NCBI GenBank assembly: GCA_022495995.1
Contig: JAFEMH010002560.1
Span: 1 to 64,000, forward strand
Length of the DNA: 64,000 nucleotides
From: Adenophora triphylla var. japonica
Lineage: Eukaryota > Streptophyta > Magnoliopsida > Asterales > Campanulaceae
Reading direction: 5' to 3'
Shown here one piece after another: positions 53,375 through 64,000 of this stretch (positions are counted from its first letter, which is position 1; every line of letters begins with the position of its first letter). A model generated the notes under the pieces. It did no database searches. It saw only the letters and a list, made by a program, of their open reading frames with translations, and was not told the DNA's origin. The translations under genes and the position numbers were made by a program.

Positions 53375-55676
53375 AATGGCCAACTCGCAGGAGAACTGGG
53401 GGACGTACAACTCCGCACCCCGAAAATCCGCAAAATGCCGAGCAAAGTGGAATCGGGTGTTGGAACAGATAAGACAACATCAAGAGGCTCGAGATCGCCG
53501 ATTATTGGAAGGTATCGTAACCCGGGGGCTAACAATTGTTCGCAACCCTAATGGAACCTTTACGGTTGATGCGAAGATTGGAACTAATTACCCTCCCGGG
53601 CATGCCAACTACCATCAAATGCCCTGTTCCCTTTCGTGTGGAACTGCTAATGGGCCAAGCATCCCCCAGCCTATCACTCAGCCCGCCTCTCGGCCTCATC
53701 GTATCGATACTCCTCAACAATCCGATCTTGGTCAACTTCCCCAGGCGCCTCTCGGTTTTCACCTTTGGGTTTCAATCGGCCCGTTTCGCCCGCAGCCTTG
53801 GAATGGGTCGATTCGCTACTCCAAAACCTCGCCCGGCCCGGCCATCGGGCCCGGAATTGGTCCGGGCCAAGACATCTCAGCCCCTACACTCGATACTCCT
53901 CAACAACCGATCTAGGTCAACCCGCCCCGGTGCCTCTCCGATCTCACTACCAGGATTGAATCGGTTGGCTTTCGCCCCACGCCTTGGAAGGGGTCAGTTT
54001 ACTACTTCACAACATCGGCTGGTTCGGGTCATCGGCTTGGAAGGGGCCGCTTACTACTTCACAACATCGATGCAGTTCGGGTCATCATCTCGGAATGGGT
54101 CGTTCACGACTTCTCAAGCCCAGCTTGACATGGCTCCGCAAGCCATTTTGGGACAGCTTCGCTTCTCGAGCTCCATGGTTCGAGGGGTCCAGCTTGCTTC
54201 CTCCAATTCTCGAAGCACACTTGCCCCTATGATACCGCAAGATCACATGGGCCACCGTGCTCTTATCACCACTTCATCGGGTTTATCGTATTTACAACAT
54301 CCTCCAAGCTCTACCTCACTCCCTCCTATTGGGAAGTCCGACAAGGTCAAATGATCCTCATCAAATTCTCCACCCGGCTGTTACGCAAGCTGCTCCTGTT
54401 CATCAAGTACAGTATGCACATTACCCTTCTAGTCACGTTCCTCAGTGTAGTCAAGACACGTTCAGTCCTACTGTTACGATGCCTCAAATCTCATGTCTTC
54501 AGCAGCCTTTTGGATCCGCACTCACTGCTCCCTGGTATCCACCCATTACGAGCCATATATCCTCATCTTCGGCAATCGCTGTGCCTTATGAGGAGGGTTA
54601 CGGTCACGCTTTTAATGCTCAGACTGTCATCCCTCCCATCAGAGTACTTCCTACTGTGGTTTCATTTACTGATGCCAATCTTGTGGCGGTGTCGAGCAGT
54701 CCCAGTGTTCCTATTGACTCGTCCAAAGGATTATTGAAAGAACCAATTAAGAAGGTACAAGAAAAGCCTAGCAACGAGAGTATCGACGATCGCTCGACTC
54801 GGGCCATCTCACCATACCAATCTTGTGTATCTGAAACGAATGAGTTTTACAAAAGGTCAAATCTCGACGATTACATCGATGAGTACATCAAAAGGGTTCG
54901 TGCACGGGGAAACACTACGGGTCGGAACATGTCTTACCGCTATAAACCTTATCCTTCCAACACGGCTGCAAAATCCATTAAAGGAAAGAGGGCATTGTGT
55001 ACAATTGACGGCCTCCAAAAGCAACCAAGAAATGGTGGTCCTCTAAGGCGACGAGAACATTTTGATGATTTTGGGATGCCCATGGGCTTGATTTTCAAGG
55101 GTTTAGTAAAGGAAGGCCTTTTGGAGCCCCTCAGGCACTACCATCCAAGGAGCTCAAATGCACTCCTCGACATGAGTAAGCACTGCGCCTTCCATGATCA
55201 TTATGGCCACACGACCGACGACTGCACAGTATTGAAGAGAGCGGTTCAAGGGTTAATCGAAACAGGCAAGCTTGAGCGCCCCAATGGACCAAAACCGGTA
55301 AACCCTGTTCAGAATGGTGACCAAGTCAATGACCAAATCTCGAATCAGAGAGCACTAAGAGTTCATTCTCCCCCAAAGGAGAAACCACATCCCGAGGGTT
55401 TGGGTGTTCCCTTAAGCAAAGTTTTAAATAGCTTGCTAAAGCAGGGTCTCCTCGAACCCATGAGAAACTATCAGCCCAAGGATCCCAAAATCCCTTTGGA
55501 CACCACTAAGCATTGTGCTTTCCACCGCATCACGGCCATATAACCGACAACTGCACAGCTTTGAGAAAGGCGATTCAGGGGTTAATTAAGAAGGGCAAAC
55601 TCGAGCGCCTCAGTGATCTCAACCCTGCCAATGATCATTTCCCAAACAACACGAATGTAAACATGATTGAGTTTTA
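53375..55676 (+). pseudogene. Degenerate gag copy 1 of element 3
   Basis: Starts MANSQENWGTYNSAPRK. GLTIVRNPNGTFTVDAKIG is shared with gag copy 2. A Ser/Pro/Gln-rich stretch of changing frames follows (53540-54800), then NLDDYIDEYIKRVRARGN. Two zinc-knuckle modules follow: MGLIFKGLVKEGLLEPLR with KHCAFHDHYGHTTDDC (about 55070-55220), and LSKVLNSLLKQGLLEPMR with KHCAFH (about 55410-55530), completed after a frameshift at about 55535 by GHITDNC. The knuckle form C-x2-H-x4-H-x4-C equals that of element 1. The capsid segment seen in copy 2 is missing here. No protease follows. Confidence 0.75.
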
Positions 55677-57835
55677 AGCTCTGTGAATTCAATAGACTTT
55701 GGCAAGCCAGATGATTTAGTCGTAACAAATGTTGAGAATGGCTGGTTTGACTGCAACAAGCATGTGACCACGGCAAAGCTGGATTTGGTGAAATGCTTTA
55801 AACTCCCGCCCCCCGATAAGTTCACGACTGACGCCAAGGGTAAATGGGATGATAATGATCTGATGACAGATAAGGCAACCGTCAGGGCCGGTAAGCGAGG
55901 AATTCCTTGAAGTTACCAAAGGCAAGCATAGTCTGCTGAAGGATAGAGACGTGGTCCAACAACAAAGAGTAGCTAGACTAGGGGCTACCCATCCTTTAAT
56001 ATTAAAACAGTCTTTTAGTCAACCTTCGTAGGTTCTAGTACTTTCTTCGTTCAATCAAGTCCTCCTTGGACATTGTAGTTAATCTTAAATTTTCTATAAA
56101 AGAGTCTTTTTCTTTTCTTGCTAGACTTGAGACATTATTTGCACACCTACATTACATTTAATGAAATGGTTTTATTTTAAATGATCACTCGCATTGCCCA
56201 ACAAATAATCTCTGGAAATCATTAAGATTTTAATTAATTGGTGCGAGAAAGTCAACTAATGCCCTCCCTATACACTTTCCTTACCTCACAAAGGCCTCCA
56301 TCAAGCCATACACTTTCCAAAACATGTCCCCATCATCACCTTGACCAAGTCAACGACGGCGGCAGCATCAAAGAACAACAAAAGGTCACTCAGCATCGGA
56401 AGATTGACCCCATGTCGATAAAAAAAAACAGGGGCTTGCCTTCGCCTCACGTGCATCAAGAAAGTTCGAGCAGAGGCTCGCCTTCAAAAAAAAAAAACAA
56501 GAGAGCAAAAGCAAAAGCTTCAAAAAAAAATGAGGCCAAGGACCCAGCACCGCCGATCAGAGGCTTGACTTGTGGGCAAAATTAAAGTCCGAAGAACGAA
56601 AGTTGTCGACAACAAGGGAGCAGTTAAAGCAACGGCAAAAACACATCATAAGCCCTTAAGCTGAATTCAAAATCTTTCCTCCCCAATGAAGGATGATGAT
56701 CAAGAATCAATGAAATCACAGAAGAAGCCGTCAAAAAACGACTTGTCAAGGAACATCTCAAGGCCCGTACCTTATCATTCAAGCTTCCCATCCGACCCTT
56801 TTTCACCAAATGGACCACAAATGTTCATACCCTTTCCCAAAGCCAAACGCAGTTCAAGCCCGAACTACGGCGACCTGAGCTCCTCATAATGAGGGGAACG
56901 TAGGCAACCAGAAATGGTCCGGTCATAAACATATTCAAATCCCATAAAATTCGGTCTCATCAATGGCCTCTCATGTGCACAATCTTTCTTCGCAATTCGC
57001 CAACTTAACCCTTGGTATTGGTCGACTTTCTCCTCATGCTTAATCAAAATGTTTGTTCGTATCGAGATTAAGGGTGTGAGTAACCCGAACATTAATAAAG
57101 GGTTTTAAGCAATCTTGTGATTATTTTGAATAAAACATGTTTTCAGATGTCTCGACAAGTCTTCTTTTTCTACATTATAGGAAAAATAGAGCTAAACACT
57201 AATTTTCTGTCAGCAGGGGATTCCATACACTTTTACAAACCTTTCTACACGTGTGCTCTCTCAAAAGAGTCAAACCCAAAGCGAGTTCTTTTGTGCCTTC
57301 ATCAAAGGAGGCCATCAAATAATACAAATCGGGGATTCATCCCCACTTTTCGAAAAATATGCCCCTGCAGGTATACATTCCTAAATTGTCTTTCTTTTAC
57401 ATTTTCTTCCGGTTGACTAATTGACTAAAGAAAATAATAAAGTAAATATAGAAGGATGGGTTGCCTCTTTTGCTACATGACAATTCAATTTGCATTAGAG
57501 CTACACTGTACTCTCTAAGGGCGGACTTTCGTCAAGTCATTTCTTTAGAATGGGGCTTCTCTGGTTATGCCGGGTCCACGTTGGTTCCTCACTTCACTAC
57601 AAGGTTCACAATCATGAAGCTGAGGCTTTACCAAGTCACTTCTTCAAAATCAAGACTTCGCAAACACATCTCTTCAGACCAAGGCCTCGCCAAGCAAAGT
57701 GAGATTTGATCCCCATGTTGGTCATGGGTTTGTCAAGTACAGTTCTTTAATGTCCAAGGTCGAAAACGGAATTTTAATCAGAACCAGGGATTCGTCATGG
57801 CTAATATTAAAATCCCTTGGACCAATTAGAATGAG
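55677..57835 (+). other. Non-coding stretch between gag copies
   Basis: Short open frames only. A-rich runs at 56420-56540. A GGGAACGTAGGCAACC word at 56893-56908 is a weak relative of the conserved GGGATACGTAGGCA block. 56020-56170 (TTTTAGTCAACC...ACTTGAGACATTATTTGC) resembles retroelement sequence at 41430-41560 in reverse. Confidence 0.4.
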
Positions 57836-60180
57836 GTGTTGATGATCAATTTTGGAAGGTGCCAGGAATTTTGGTTTGACAATTGCCCTCAACCCCGATG
57901 GGACTTTCACGATAGAAGAGGAAGAGGATCCCCATCCCTATCTCGGCCAGACAGACTACCGCCAAATGCCACCACCTTCCTTACATGGAACCTCCACCGG
58001 GCCACACTCTTCTCAACCTCGTGGATCGATCATCCTTTCAGATCTCGATCAGTATACATTCACAATTCGATGCAGGACGGTCGTTTGGGAAACAAATTGA
58101 TTTCAGCCCGATTTGGGCCAAGTATGGTGTGCCTCAATGCGGTTGGGGTCGGCTCGGTATGTCGCAGCAGCTTTGGTATACCTCGGCGGCTCGACATGAT
58201 CAGCCTGGGGCTTCTCAGTTACATCAGCTTGGTATGACTTCTCAGTTGGGATTGGGACGGCGGTCAACTATGGATCAGTTTGAACTTCTCAGCCCCAGCC
58301 GTTTGGAATGCCTCGACAGCGACCCAGTTCAAGACAGCCAGTCCCCGGCACCGCACAAATCTCACAATGACCGCCTTAACGGGACAGCAAACCCCCAATC
58401 CCACTCTCGGTCGCCCAGACTACTCCAGGATGCCACCGCCAGCCTCCTATATTACTATCTCCTCGATCTTTGGGTCAGCCAGCTCCCCAACTACAGACCA
58501 CTGGATCCATGCAGCCTGACGGGACGAATCAGATCGCAGTTCCTCAGTAGGAACAAAATCAGTACGAAATGTCTTCTCATGGTTGGAGGTACCTTGGAAT
58601 GCCACAGCAAATTGGGATCCCGTCTCAGTTCAGAAACGATCAAGCCGAACCTTCACAACAATAGTTTAGAGTGCCGCAGCAACAGTTTGGGATGCCACCA
58701 CAGTTTGGTTCGTGACAACAGAATGATGCTAGTTCAGCTGCTCCTAACACCGCTTCCACAAACCCATTTCTCACTCAGGGATCAATGGGCCACCAAGCCC
58801 CTAATCCCTGTCTCATCGGAATCACCGGACCACAGTATCCTCCCGGGTATACACCATCACCCCAGCCAAGCGTGCATGCAGTTCAACGAACAAGGGTCAC
58901 AACCCGTATTTAAGTTCCATGGAAGCTCTAGCTACCCGGCCACCTCAGGTCTACCACCACCCTCTTTGCCAATTGGAAGTTAACAGCAAGCCACTAGGTT
59001 CTATCCTTTTTATTAGGCTCCTACTCACACTCCCCAGGGTAATTCGGGCCAAGGACAGGTTTTCACCTATATCCCTGGATCGGCCGTTCCCTCCACCAGT
59101 CTGCCGCCAGTGGTAGCTCCTCTCTCTAGCTCAGTCGCCGGCTTGAACACTCTGGTTCCACCACCGGACCCTCATCTGGTTTTGGTTCATGGAACAGCAT
59201 AAGGAATTGAAAGCGCAGATTGCTGAATTGACCGCTAAGAAGTCTGCCTTCCGGCCTACGGACCCGGACTCCATTGTTCCCCTGCCCCACAAATTCGTGA
59301 TACCTAAATCTGGACCTCTCTGACGGGACTGCGTGCCCGAAGACTCATCTGGACACATATGCCTTGGCAATGGAGGCCAAAGGGTGCACCAATCAGCAGT
59401 TGGCTGACTATTTCAGTCTCTCCTTGAAATCCAGTGCTTTAAAATGGTTCTTCCGCTTAAAACCCGAGGCCAGGGCTACATGGGATCAGATCACCAGTGC
59501 CTTTACAGAGAATCATAAAGCAAATTTGGAGTGGGAAACAAATAGAGTTGACCTGCAGACAACAGTGCAGCATTTCGAGGAGAATATCAGTGACTTTTAC
59601 AAGCATTGAAACCTCAAGTTGAGTAAAATGACCAACCCTCCTTCTAATGAGGAACAATTGGACATCTTTCAATCATGCCTGGAAGCCTCATTTGAGAAAG
59701 CCCCTCAGTAACTTCCCCTATCCAGATCTGCATGCGACGGTCAGTTCTGGGGCTAAAGTTTGACCAACAGCAAGCCACTGCTCCTACTTATCGGTACCAA
59801 GCTTCTGCCCCTAACTCAGCTCATGTCCTACCAGGCAAGGAAGCAATTAATTATGCGGGGCAGGATCGCAACAATGCCACTCCTCTCATGCCAAGGAAAG
59901 GTAATGTGCCCAAGCCGCGGAGCCTTAAGCTTGAAGATTTCAGAATGCCTCTGAGCAAAGTTTTTCAAGGACTTTTGAAGGAATGTCTGGCCAGACCTTT
60001 GGACAACCATCAGCCCATGGATCCCGATAGACACAACTAAACTCTGTGCTTCCCACTAGTATCATGGGCACGAAGAAGGGCAGTGTGAGAACTGATCGAG
60101 AAGGATACCCCAAGGGCCCAACACAGTCAACAATCCATTCCCTAAGAAAAGCCATAGGGTGAATATGATTGAAGCCATGA
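57836..60180 (+). pseudogene. Degenerate gag copy 2 of element 3
   Basis: GLTIALNPDGTFTIEEEE (57870) aligns with GLTIVRNPNGTFTVDAKI of copy 1. A long Gln/Pro/Ser-rich region in shifting frames follows. At 59364-59700 is the retroviral capsid-like part: FSLSLKSSALKWFFRLKPEA, WDQITSAFTENHKANLEWET, QTTVQHFEENISDFYKH, then a TGA in place of the expected Trp, and LKLSKMTNPPSNEEQLDIFQ. At 59930-60080 a third knuckle module (PLSKVFQGLLKECLARPLDN, then a broken YHGHEEGQC) ends the copy. Several stops and frameshifts. No protease or RT follows. Confidence 0.75.
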
Positions 60181-61225
60181 ACAAGCCAAGTGCCACTATG
60201 GCTAACAGTTCCCATATGGAAGACACCCTTCGAAGGGAGGATTCTAGTTGCATAGTTGTTGTCAAAGATGGATTTCTCACTCCATGACGTAATGCTGCAA
60301 TGAGTCTGGGGTCACATCAACTTCACCTTGAGGTCTCTCACGTTGATCGATCGGCTTGGTACTTCATCAGTATGTCAGTCAAACCTTTGATTGGACCTCT
60401 GTAGTGACGCTTTGTTGAACATGGGACCTCATCAAATCATTCAGAGAAAGATCCCGTGGCTTTCGGAATGGGGCTTTATCAAGTCACACCTATCTTCAGA
60501 AGAAAGACCTAGTCACCTCAACAACTGCCTTGGAGTTTCAGCTTTAGAACTTGGTATATGGCGACTCCCTGCATCATCAAAAGTTGAGAATCAGGAATCT
60601 CCTCATATCAGCATTTCGCCAAATCATTCTCCAAATTTATGTCAAATCACAACTAACCCAAGCGAAAGAGGGTTCATTCATATCAACATACTTTGATGCT
60701 AGAGCCTGTCAGCATCAGCTTCAAATGTCCAAGACTGAAAAGAAGTTTCAATCGAGACCCGGGGTTCAAATCCAACTCCATCCCAAGATCAAAATTGAGG
60801 TCCGCATGATACTGCTGACCTACAACAAGACCTCATCAATGACATGCAATTCAGTCCGCGGCCAAAGGATATCACCCCACCAGCTCAAAGCTTGTCCCAA
60901 ACAGTCCACAACACATACAAAACCTCTCACCACATGCATCCCCACAAAAATCTCCCCAGGGCTCATGTAGCATGCAAAACATGAATCAATAAAAAAAACC
61001 TAAGTGATCGTGAATCATTTTAGTTCTATGCATGCATCCATCATCATAAATGTCATATGTGCATTTGTCCCTCTACTAACAAATGTAGCAATTCAAGCAC
61101 GAAAGACCAGTTTTCCATCACTGCCCGAAGCCACCCCGCAGCAAAGATGGTCTCCACCGAAGCGTAATTCCAATAACTTCAACAAATGACTGATACCTCA
61201 GACACATTAGGACAACACCACCTTG
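60181..61225 (+). other. Non-coding stretch after gag copy 2
   Basis: No recognised motif. An A-rich run and CATGCATGCATCCATCATC words lie at 60990-61040. Longest open frame 139 codons without a domain. Confidence 0.4.
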
Positions 61226-61620
61226 GCTCCAGGTCTACAGTGCATCAAGTCCGTGAAGACACCTTCCGACATCTCCAGTTCGGCAAAGGCGACCTCCAAT
61301 GTCCACAAATGGATGAAGACAGCCTCCAGCATCTACAGTTTGGCAAAGATAGTCCCCAAAGACAAGCTCCGGCGTCTGCAACTTACTAAAGACGACCTCC
61401 AATGTCCACAAATGGATGAAGACAACCTCCAGCATCTACAGTTTGGCAAAGATAGTCCCCAAAGACAAGCTCCGGCGTCTGCAACTTACTAAAGACGACC
61501 TCCAATGTCCACAAATGGATAAAGACAACCTCCAGCATCTACAGCTTGGCAAAGATAGTCCCCATGTCTATAGCTTGGCAAAGACAAGCTCCGGCGCCTG
61601 CAACTTGGTAGAGACAACCC
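61226..61620. repeat. Tandem array, about 103 bp unit, about 3.5 copies
   Basis: Unit: GACAACCTCCAGCATCTACA...AAAGATAGTCCCCAAAGACA...CTTACTAAAGACGACCTCCA. Unit starts at about 61318, 61421 and 61524. Confidence 0.9.
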
Positions 61621-61649
61621 CCAACATCCACAAATATATGAAGAACGCC

Positions 61650-62230
61650 TCCAGTGTCTACAATTCGGTCAGAGACGCCAAGTTCTCAAAATACAAATCG
61701 GTCAGGGACGCCAAGTTCTCAAAATGCAAATGGGTCAGAGATGCCAAGTTCTCAAATACAATTCGGTCAGAGACGCCAAGTTCTCAAAATACAAATCGGT
61801 CAGGGACGCCAAGTTCTCAAAATGCAAATCGGTCAGGGACGCCAAGTTCTCAAAATGCGAATGGGTCAGGGACGCCAAGTTCTCGAATACAATTCGGTCA
61901 GAGACGCCAAGTTCTCAAAATACAAATCGGTCAGGGACGCCAAGTTCTCAAAATGCAAATCGGTCAGGGACGCCAAGTTCTCAAAATGCGAATGGGTTAG
62001 GGACGCCAAGTTCTCGAATGCAAATCGGTCAGAGACGCCAAGTTCTCAAAAACAAATCGGTCAGGGACGCCAAGTTCTCGAATGCAAATCAGTCAGGGAC
62101 ATCGAGTTCTCAAATACAAATGGGTCAGGGACGCCAATTTCTCAAATGCAATTCGATCAGAGACACCAAGTTCTCAAAGGAAAGTAGGTCAGGGATGCTA
62201 AGTTTTCAAATGCCAATCGGTCAGAGATAC
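61650..62230. repeat. Tandem array, 32-33 bp unit, about 17 copies
   Basis: Unit GGTCAGGGACGCCAAGTTCT followed by CAAAATGCAAATC. Variants TACAATTC and GCGAATG occur in a higher-order order of about four units. Open frames (VRDAKFSKCKS repeat) result from the 33 bp period. Confidence 0.95.
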
Positions 62231-62529
62231 CTCACGCCCCTAAATGTCTCAACATCTCGATCAGATACATCAAGACTCTCAGCACTGTCAACTACCACAC
62301 AGCCCCCGCGACTTGCTCTCCTGCAGGTAAGCACAGCAAAGGTACGTTAGTCCCTCAACATATCTCAAAATATGCAAATGTTGCATGATTGCCCATAGCT
62401 TTAGCTATCTCTATCTCCGCAAATAGCGACGTAGGCTTTAGTTCCTTGAGGTGACAGCCTCCGAATTATCAAAAGACCCAGGATCTTAGACCTGTTCCTA
62501 ACTATCCAGTCGATTTCGAACTATGTCCA

Positions 62530-62585
62530 GGCTTGATTCCCACTCGGGATACGTAGGCAGCCTACCATAGGTCCAGCCGCTTGAC
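62530..62585 (+). other. Conserved structured block, element 3 copy
   Basis: GGCTTGATTCCC, loop ACTC, GGGATACGTAGGCAGCC, then ...AGGTCCAGCC. It matches the two minus-strand copies in element 2 (30950-31011 and 32403-32460), with the stem retained and the loop changed. Confidence 0.75.
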
Positions 62586-62885
62586 CAACACGGTCACCCT
62601 TTTCCCCGATAATCATCGTAAGCTCTAATCTTCCCCTACAAGAATGCCCTCAAATAGTCTCCCTCAACCTCGATTTAGGTTCATACAATAGAACTAAACC
62701 TCAACTTAGGTTCATCCCTGACGAAAGCCAACGGAATTCCGTCTCTTTCACCTCCAGTAGCAAACATAAGGCCGATCCCTTCAAATGAAGTCCACCAAAA
62801 GACTGTCTATCCCCTCGAAGTCTGTCCCCAACGAAAGGATACGAACATCGAAGGAAATCGTTTCAAAACACGTTGATACCTCCAT

Positions 62886-63550
62886 ATCACCCATCATCAA
62901 GGTTCAAGGCACCTAAAACGCCATCATCAAGGTTCGAGGCACCTAAGACGCCATCATCAAGGTTCGAGGCACCTACGATGCCATCCTCAAGGTTTGAGGC
63001 ACCTAAGACGCCATCACCAAGGTTTGAGGCACCTAAGACGCCATCATCAAGGGTCAAGGCACCTAAGACGCCATCATCAAGGGTCAAGGCACCTATGACG
63101 CCATCATCAAGGGTCAAGGCACCTAAGACGCCATCACCAAGGTTCGAGGCACCTAAGACGCCATCATCAAGGTTCGAGGCACCTAAGACGTCATCATCAA
63201 GGGTCAAGGCACCTAAGACGCCATCATCAAGGTTTGAGGCACCTAAGACGCCATCATCAAGGTTCGAGGCACCTAAGACGCCATCATCAAGGTTCGAGGC
63301 ACCTAAGACGCCATCACCAAGGTTCGAGGCACCTAAGACGCCATCATCAAGGCTCGAGGCACCTAAGACGCCATCATCAAGGCTCGAGGCACCTAAGACG
63401 CCATCATCAAGGTTCGAGGCACCTAAGACGCCATCATCAAGGTTCGAGGCACCTAAGATGCCATCATCAAGGTTCGAGGCACCTAAGACGCCATCATCGA
63501 GGGTCAAGGCACCTAAGACGCCATCATTAAGGTTTGAGGCACCTAAAACG
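62886..63550. repeat. Tandem array, exact 30 bp unit, 22 copies
   Basis: Unit CACCTAAGACGCCATCATCA plus AGGTTCGAGG. Variants alternate TTCGAGG, TTTGAGG, CTCGAGG and GGTCAAGG. Because 30 is a multiple of three, frames of about 235 codons are open on both strands. I do not call them genes. Confidence 0.97.
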
Positions 63551-63620
63551 CTATCACACACAACACTAGGAAAGCAATAAATCGCAATCATCCCCTAATT
63601 CGACAAACCGAAATCATTAC

Positions 63621-64000
63621 CAGGGCGACTTCCCAAAAATAGTCAAATCATAGGGCGACTTCCCCAAAATAGTCAAATTATAGGGCGACTTCCCAAAAAT
63701 AGTCAAATCATAGGGCGACTTCCCAAAAATAGTCAAACCATAGGGCGACTTCCCAAAAATAGTCAAATCATAGGGCGACTTCCCAAAAATAGTCAAACCA
63801 TAGGGCGACTTTCCAAAAATAGTCAAACCATAGGGTGACTTCCCAAAAATAGTCAAACCATAGGGCGACTTCCCAAAAATAGTCAAACCATAGGGTGACT
63901 TCCCAAAAATAGTCAAACCATAGGGTGGCTTCCCAAAAATAGTCAAACCATAGGGTGACTTCCCAAAAATAGTCAAATCATAGGGCGACTTCCCAAAAAT
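63621..64000. repeat. Tandem array, exact 30 bp unit, at least 12.5 copies, runs off the window
   Basis: Unit GGGCGACTTCCCAAAAATAG plus TCAAATCATA, with CCATA and GGGTGACTT variants. Unrelated to the previous array but with the same 30 bp period. Confidence 0.97.

Larger units (their letters stand above)
50190..64000 (+). mobile_element. Element 3: Ogre/Tat-type LTR retrotransposon, runs off the window
   Basis: LTR about 50190-51898 with a plus-strand TATA, Arg-tRNA-type primer site at 51900, two degenerate gag copies, and then only tandem repeats to the window end. No protease, RT or integrase motif appears within 12 kb of interior. The end of its LTR is homologous to the end of the element 2 LTR (AAGACTCGT, CACGTAAC-like and GTGGCGACTCC words), so the two belong to one lineage. 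Confidence 0.75.

Noticed and set aside
62886..64000. CRISPR-like regular repeats
   Set aside because: Units are contiguous 30 bp tandem copies without unique spacers, in a plant retroelement. There are no cas-like genes.

Overview
This window is nuclear DNA of a flowering plant, most likely a eudicot. It is dominated by nested transposable elements. The evidence is a spliced plant-type gene with GT-AG introns (19439-20983), plant retrotransposon lineages (Ty1/copia with an initiator-Met tRNA primer site, Ty3/gypsy Tat/Ogre with an Arg-tRNA-type primer site), CACTA, hAT, Stowaway and Helitron termini, and plant microsatellites. I cannot name the species. No bacterial genes, CRISPR array, rRNA or tRNA gene was recognised.

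Left part (1-18300), AT-rich: a short non-autonomous LTR retrotransposon (1271-8064, TSD GTTCA) has its left LTR split by a 4.9 kb Helitron-like insertion (1410-6312). The Helitron holds a solo LTR (TSD ATATT), a duplicated GC-rich segment and a possible captured first exon. Next come hAT-derived sequence and AT-rich tandem repeats (8065-9215). A pyridoxal-reductase-like aldo-keto reductase pseudogene on the minus strand is split by a 640 bp hAT MITE with an exact 8 bp TSD. Then follow a tandem array of long hairpins (11040-12070), a Stowaway MITE, an internally inverted solo LTR and a deleted copia element (15071-17586, TSD ACTCA).

Middle (18300-21650): the one convincing host gene is a five-exon P-loop kinase-like gene related to plant calmodulin-dependent NAD kinase (NADKc, zeta-toxin-like fold). 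Its usual N-terminal part is not visible.

Right part (21650-64000): three Tat/Ogre-type Ty3/gypsy elements. Element 1 (minus strand, from about 21650 to about 50000) has degenerate gag, protease, RT, two RNase H domains and integrase. It also has a spliced antisense ORF with its own TATA box on the plus strand (22700-26098). Element 2 (minus strand, 29030-46085, TSD GGAAC) inserted into element 1 between RT and RNase H. It has no recognisable pol and carries a 6.6 kb non-autonomous CACTA element (32500-39079, TSD GGG) filled with two satellite-like arrays. Element 3 (plus strand, about 50190 to beyond the window end) has a primer site, two degenerate gag copies, no pol seen, and a chain of short tandem arrays.

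The most unusual signal is a recurring architecture in these Tat/Ogre elements. Several arrays of short hairpins keep the central core constant while the flanking arms differ in sequence but stay complementary (31137-31560, 26220-26690, 40588-40800, and TGTCGCGTGACA palindromes in and near the element 2 LTRs). A roughly 55 bp block with a conserved stem and variable loop is shared by the otherwise diverged elements 2 and 3. This looks like selected RNA structure or dyad protein sites in retroelement RNA or DNA, and it is the best candidate here for something not described.
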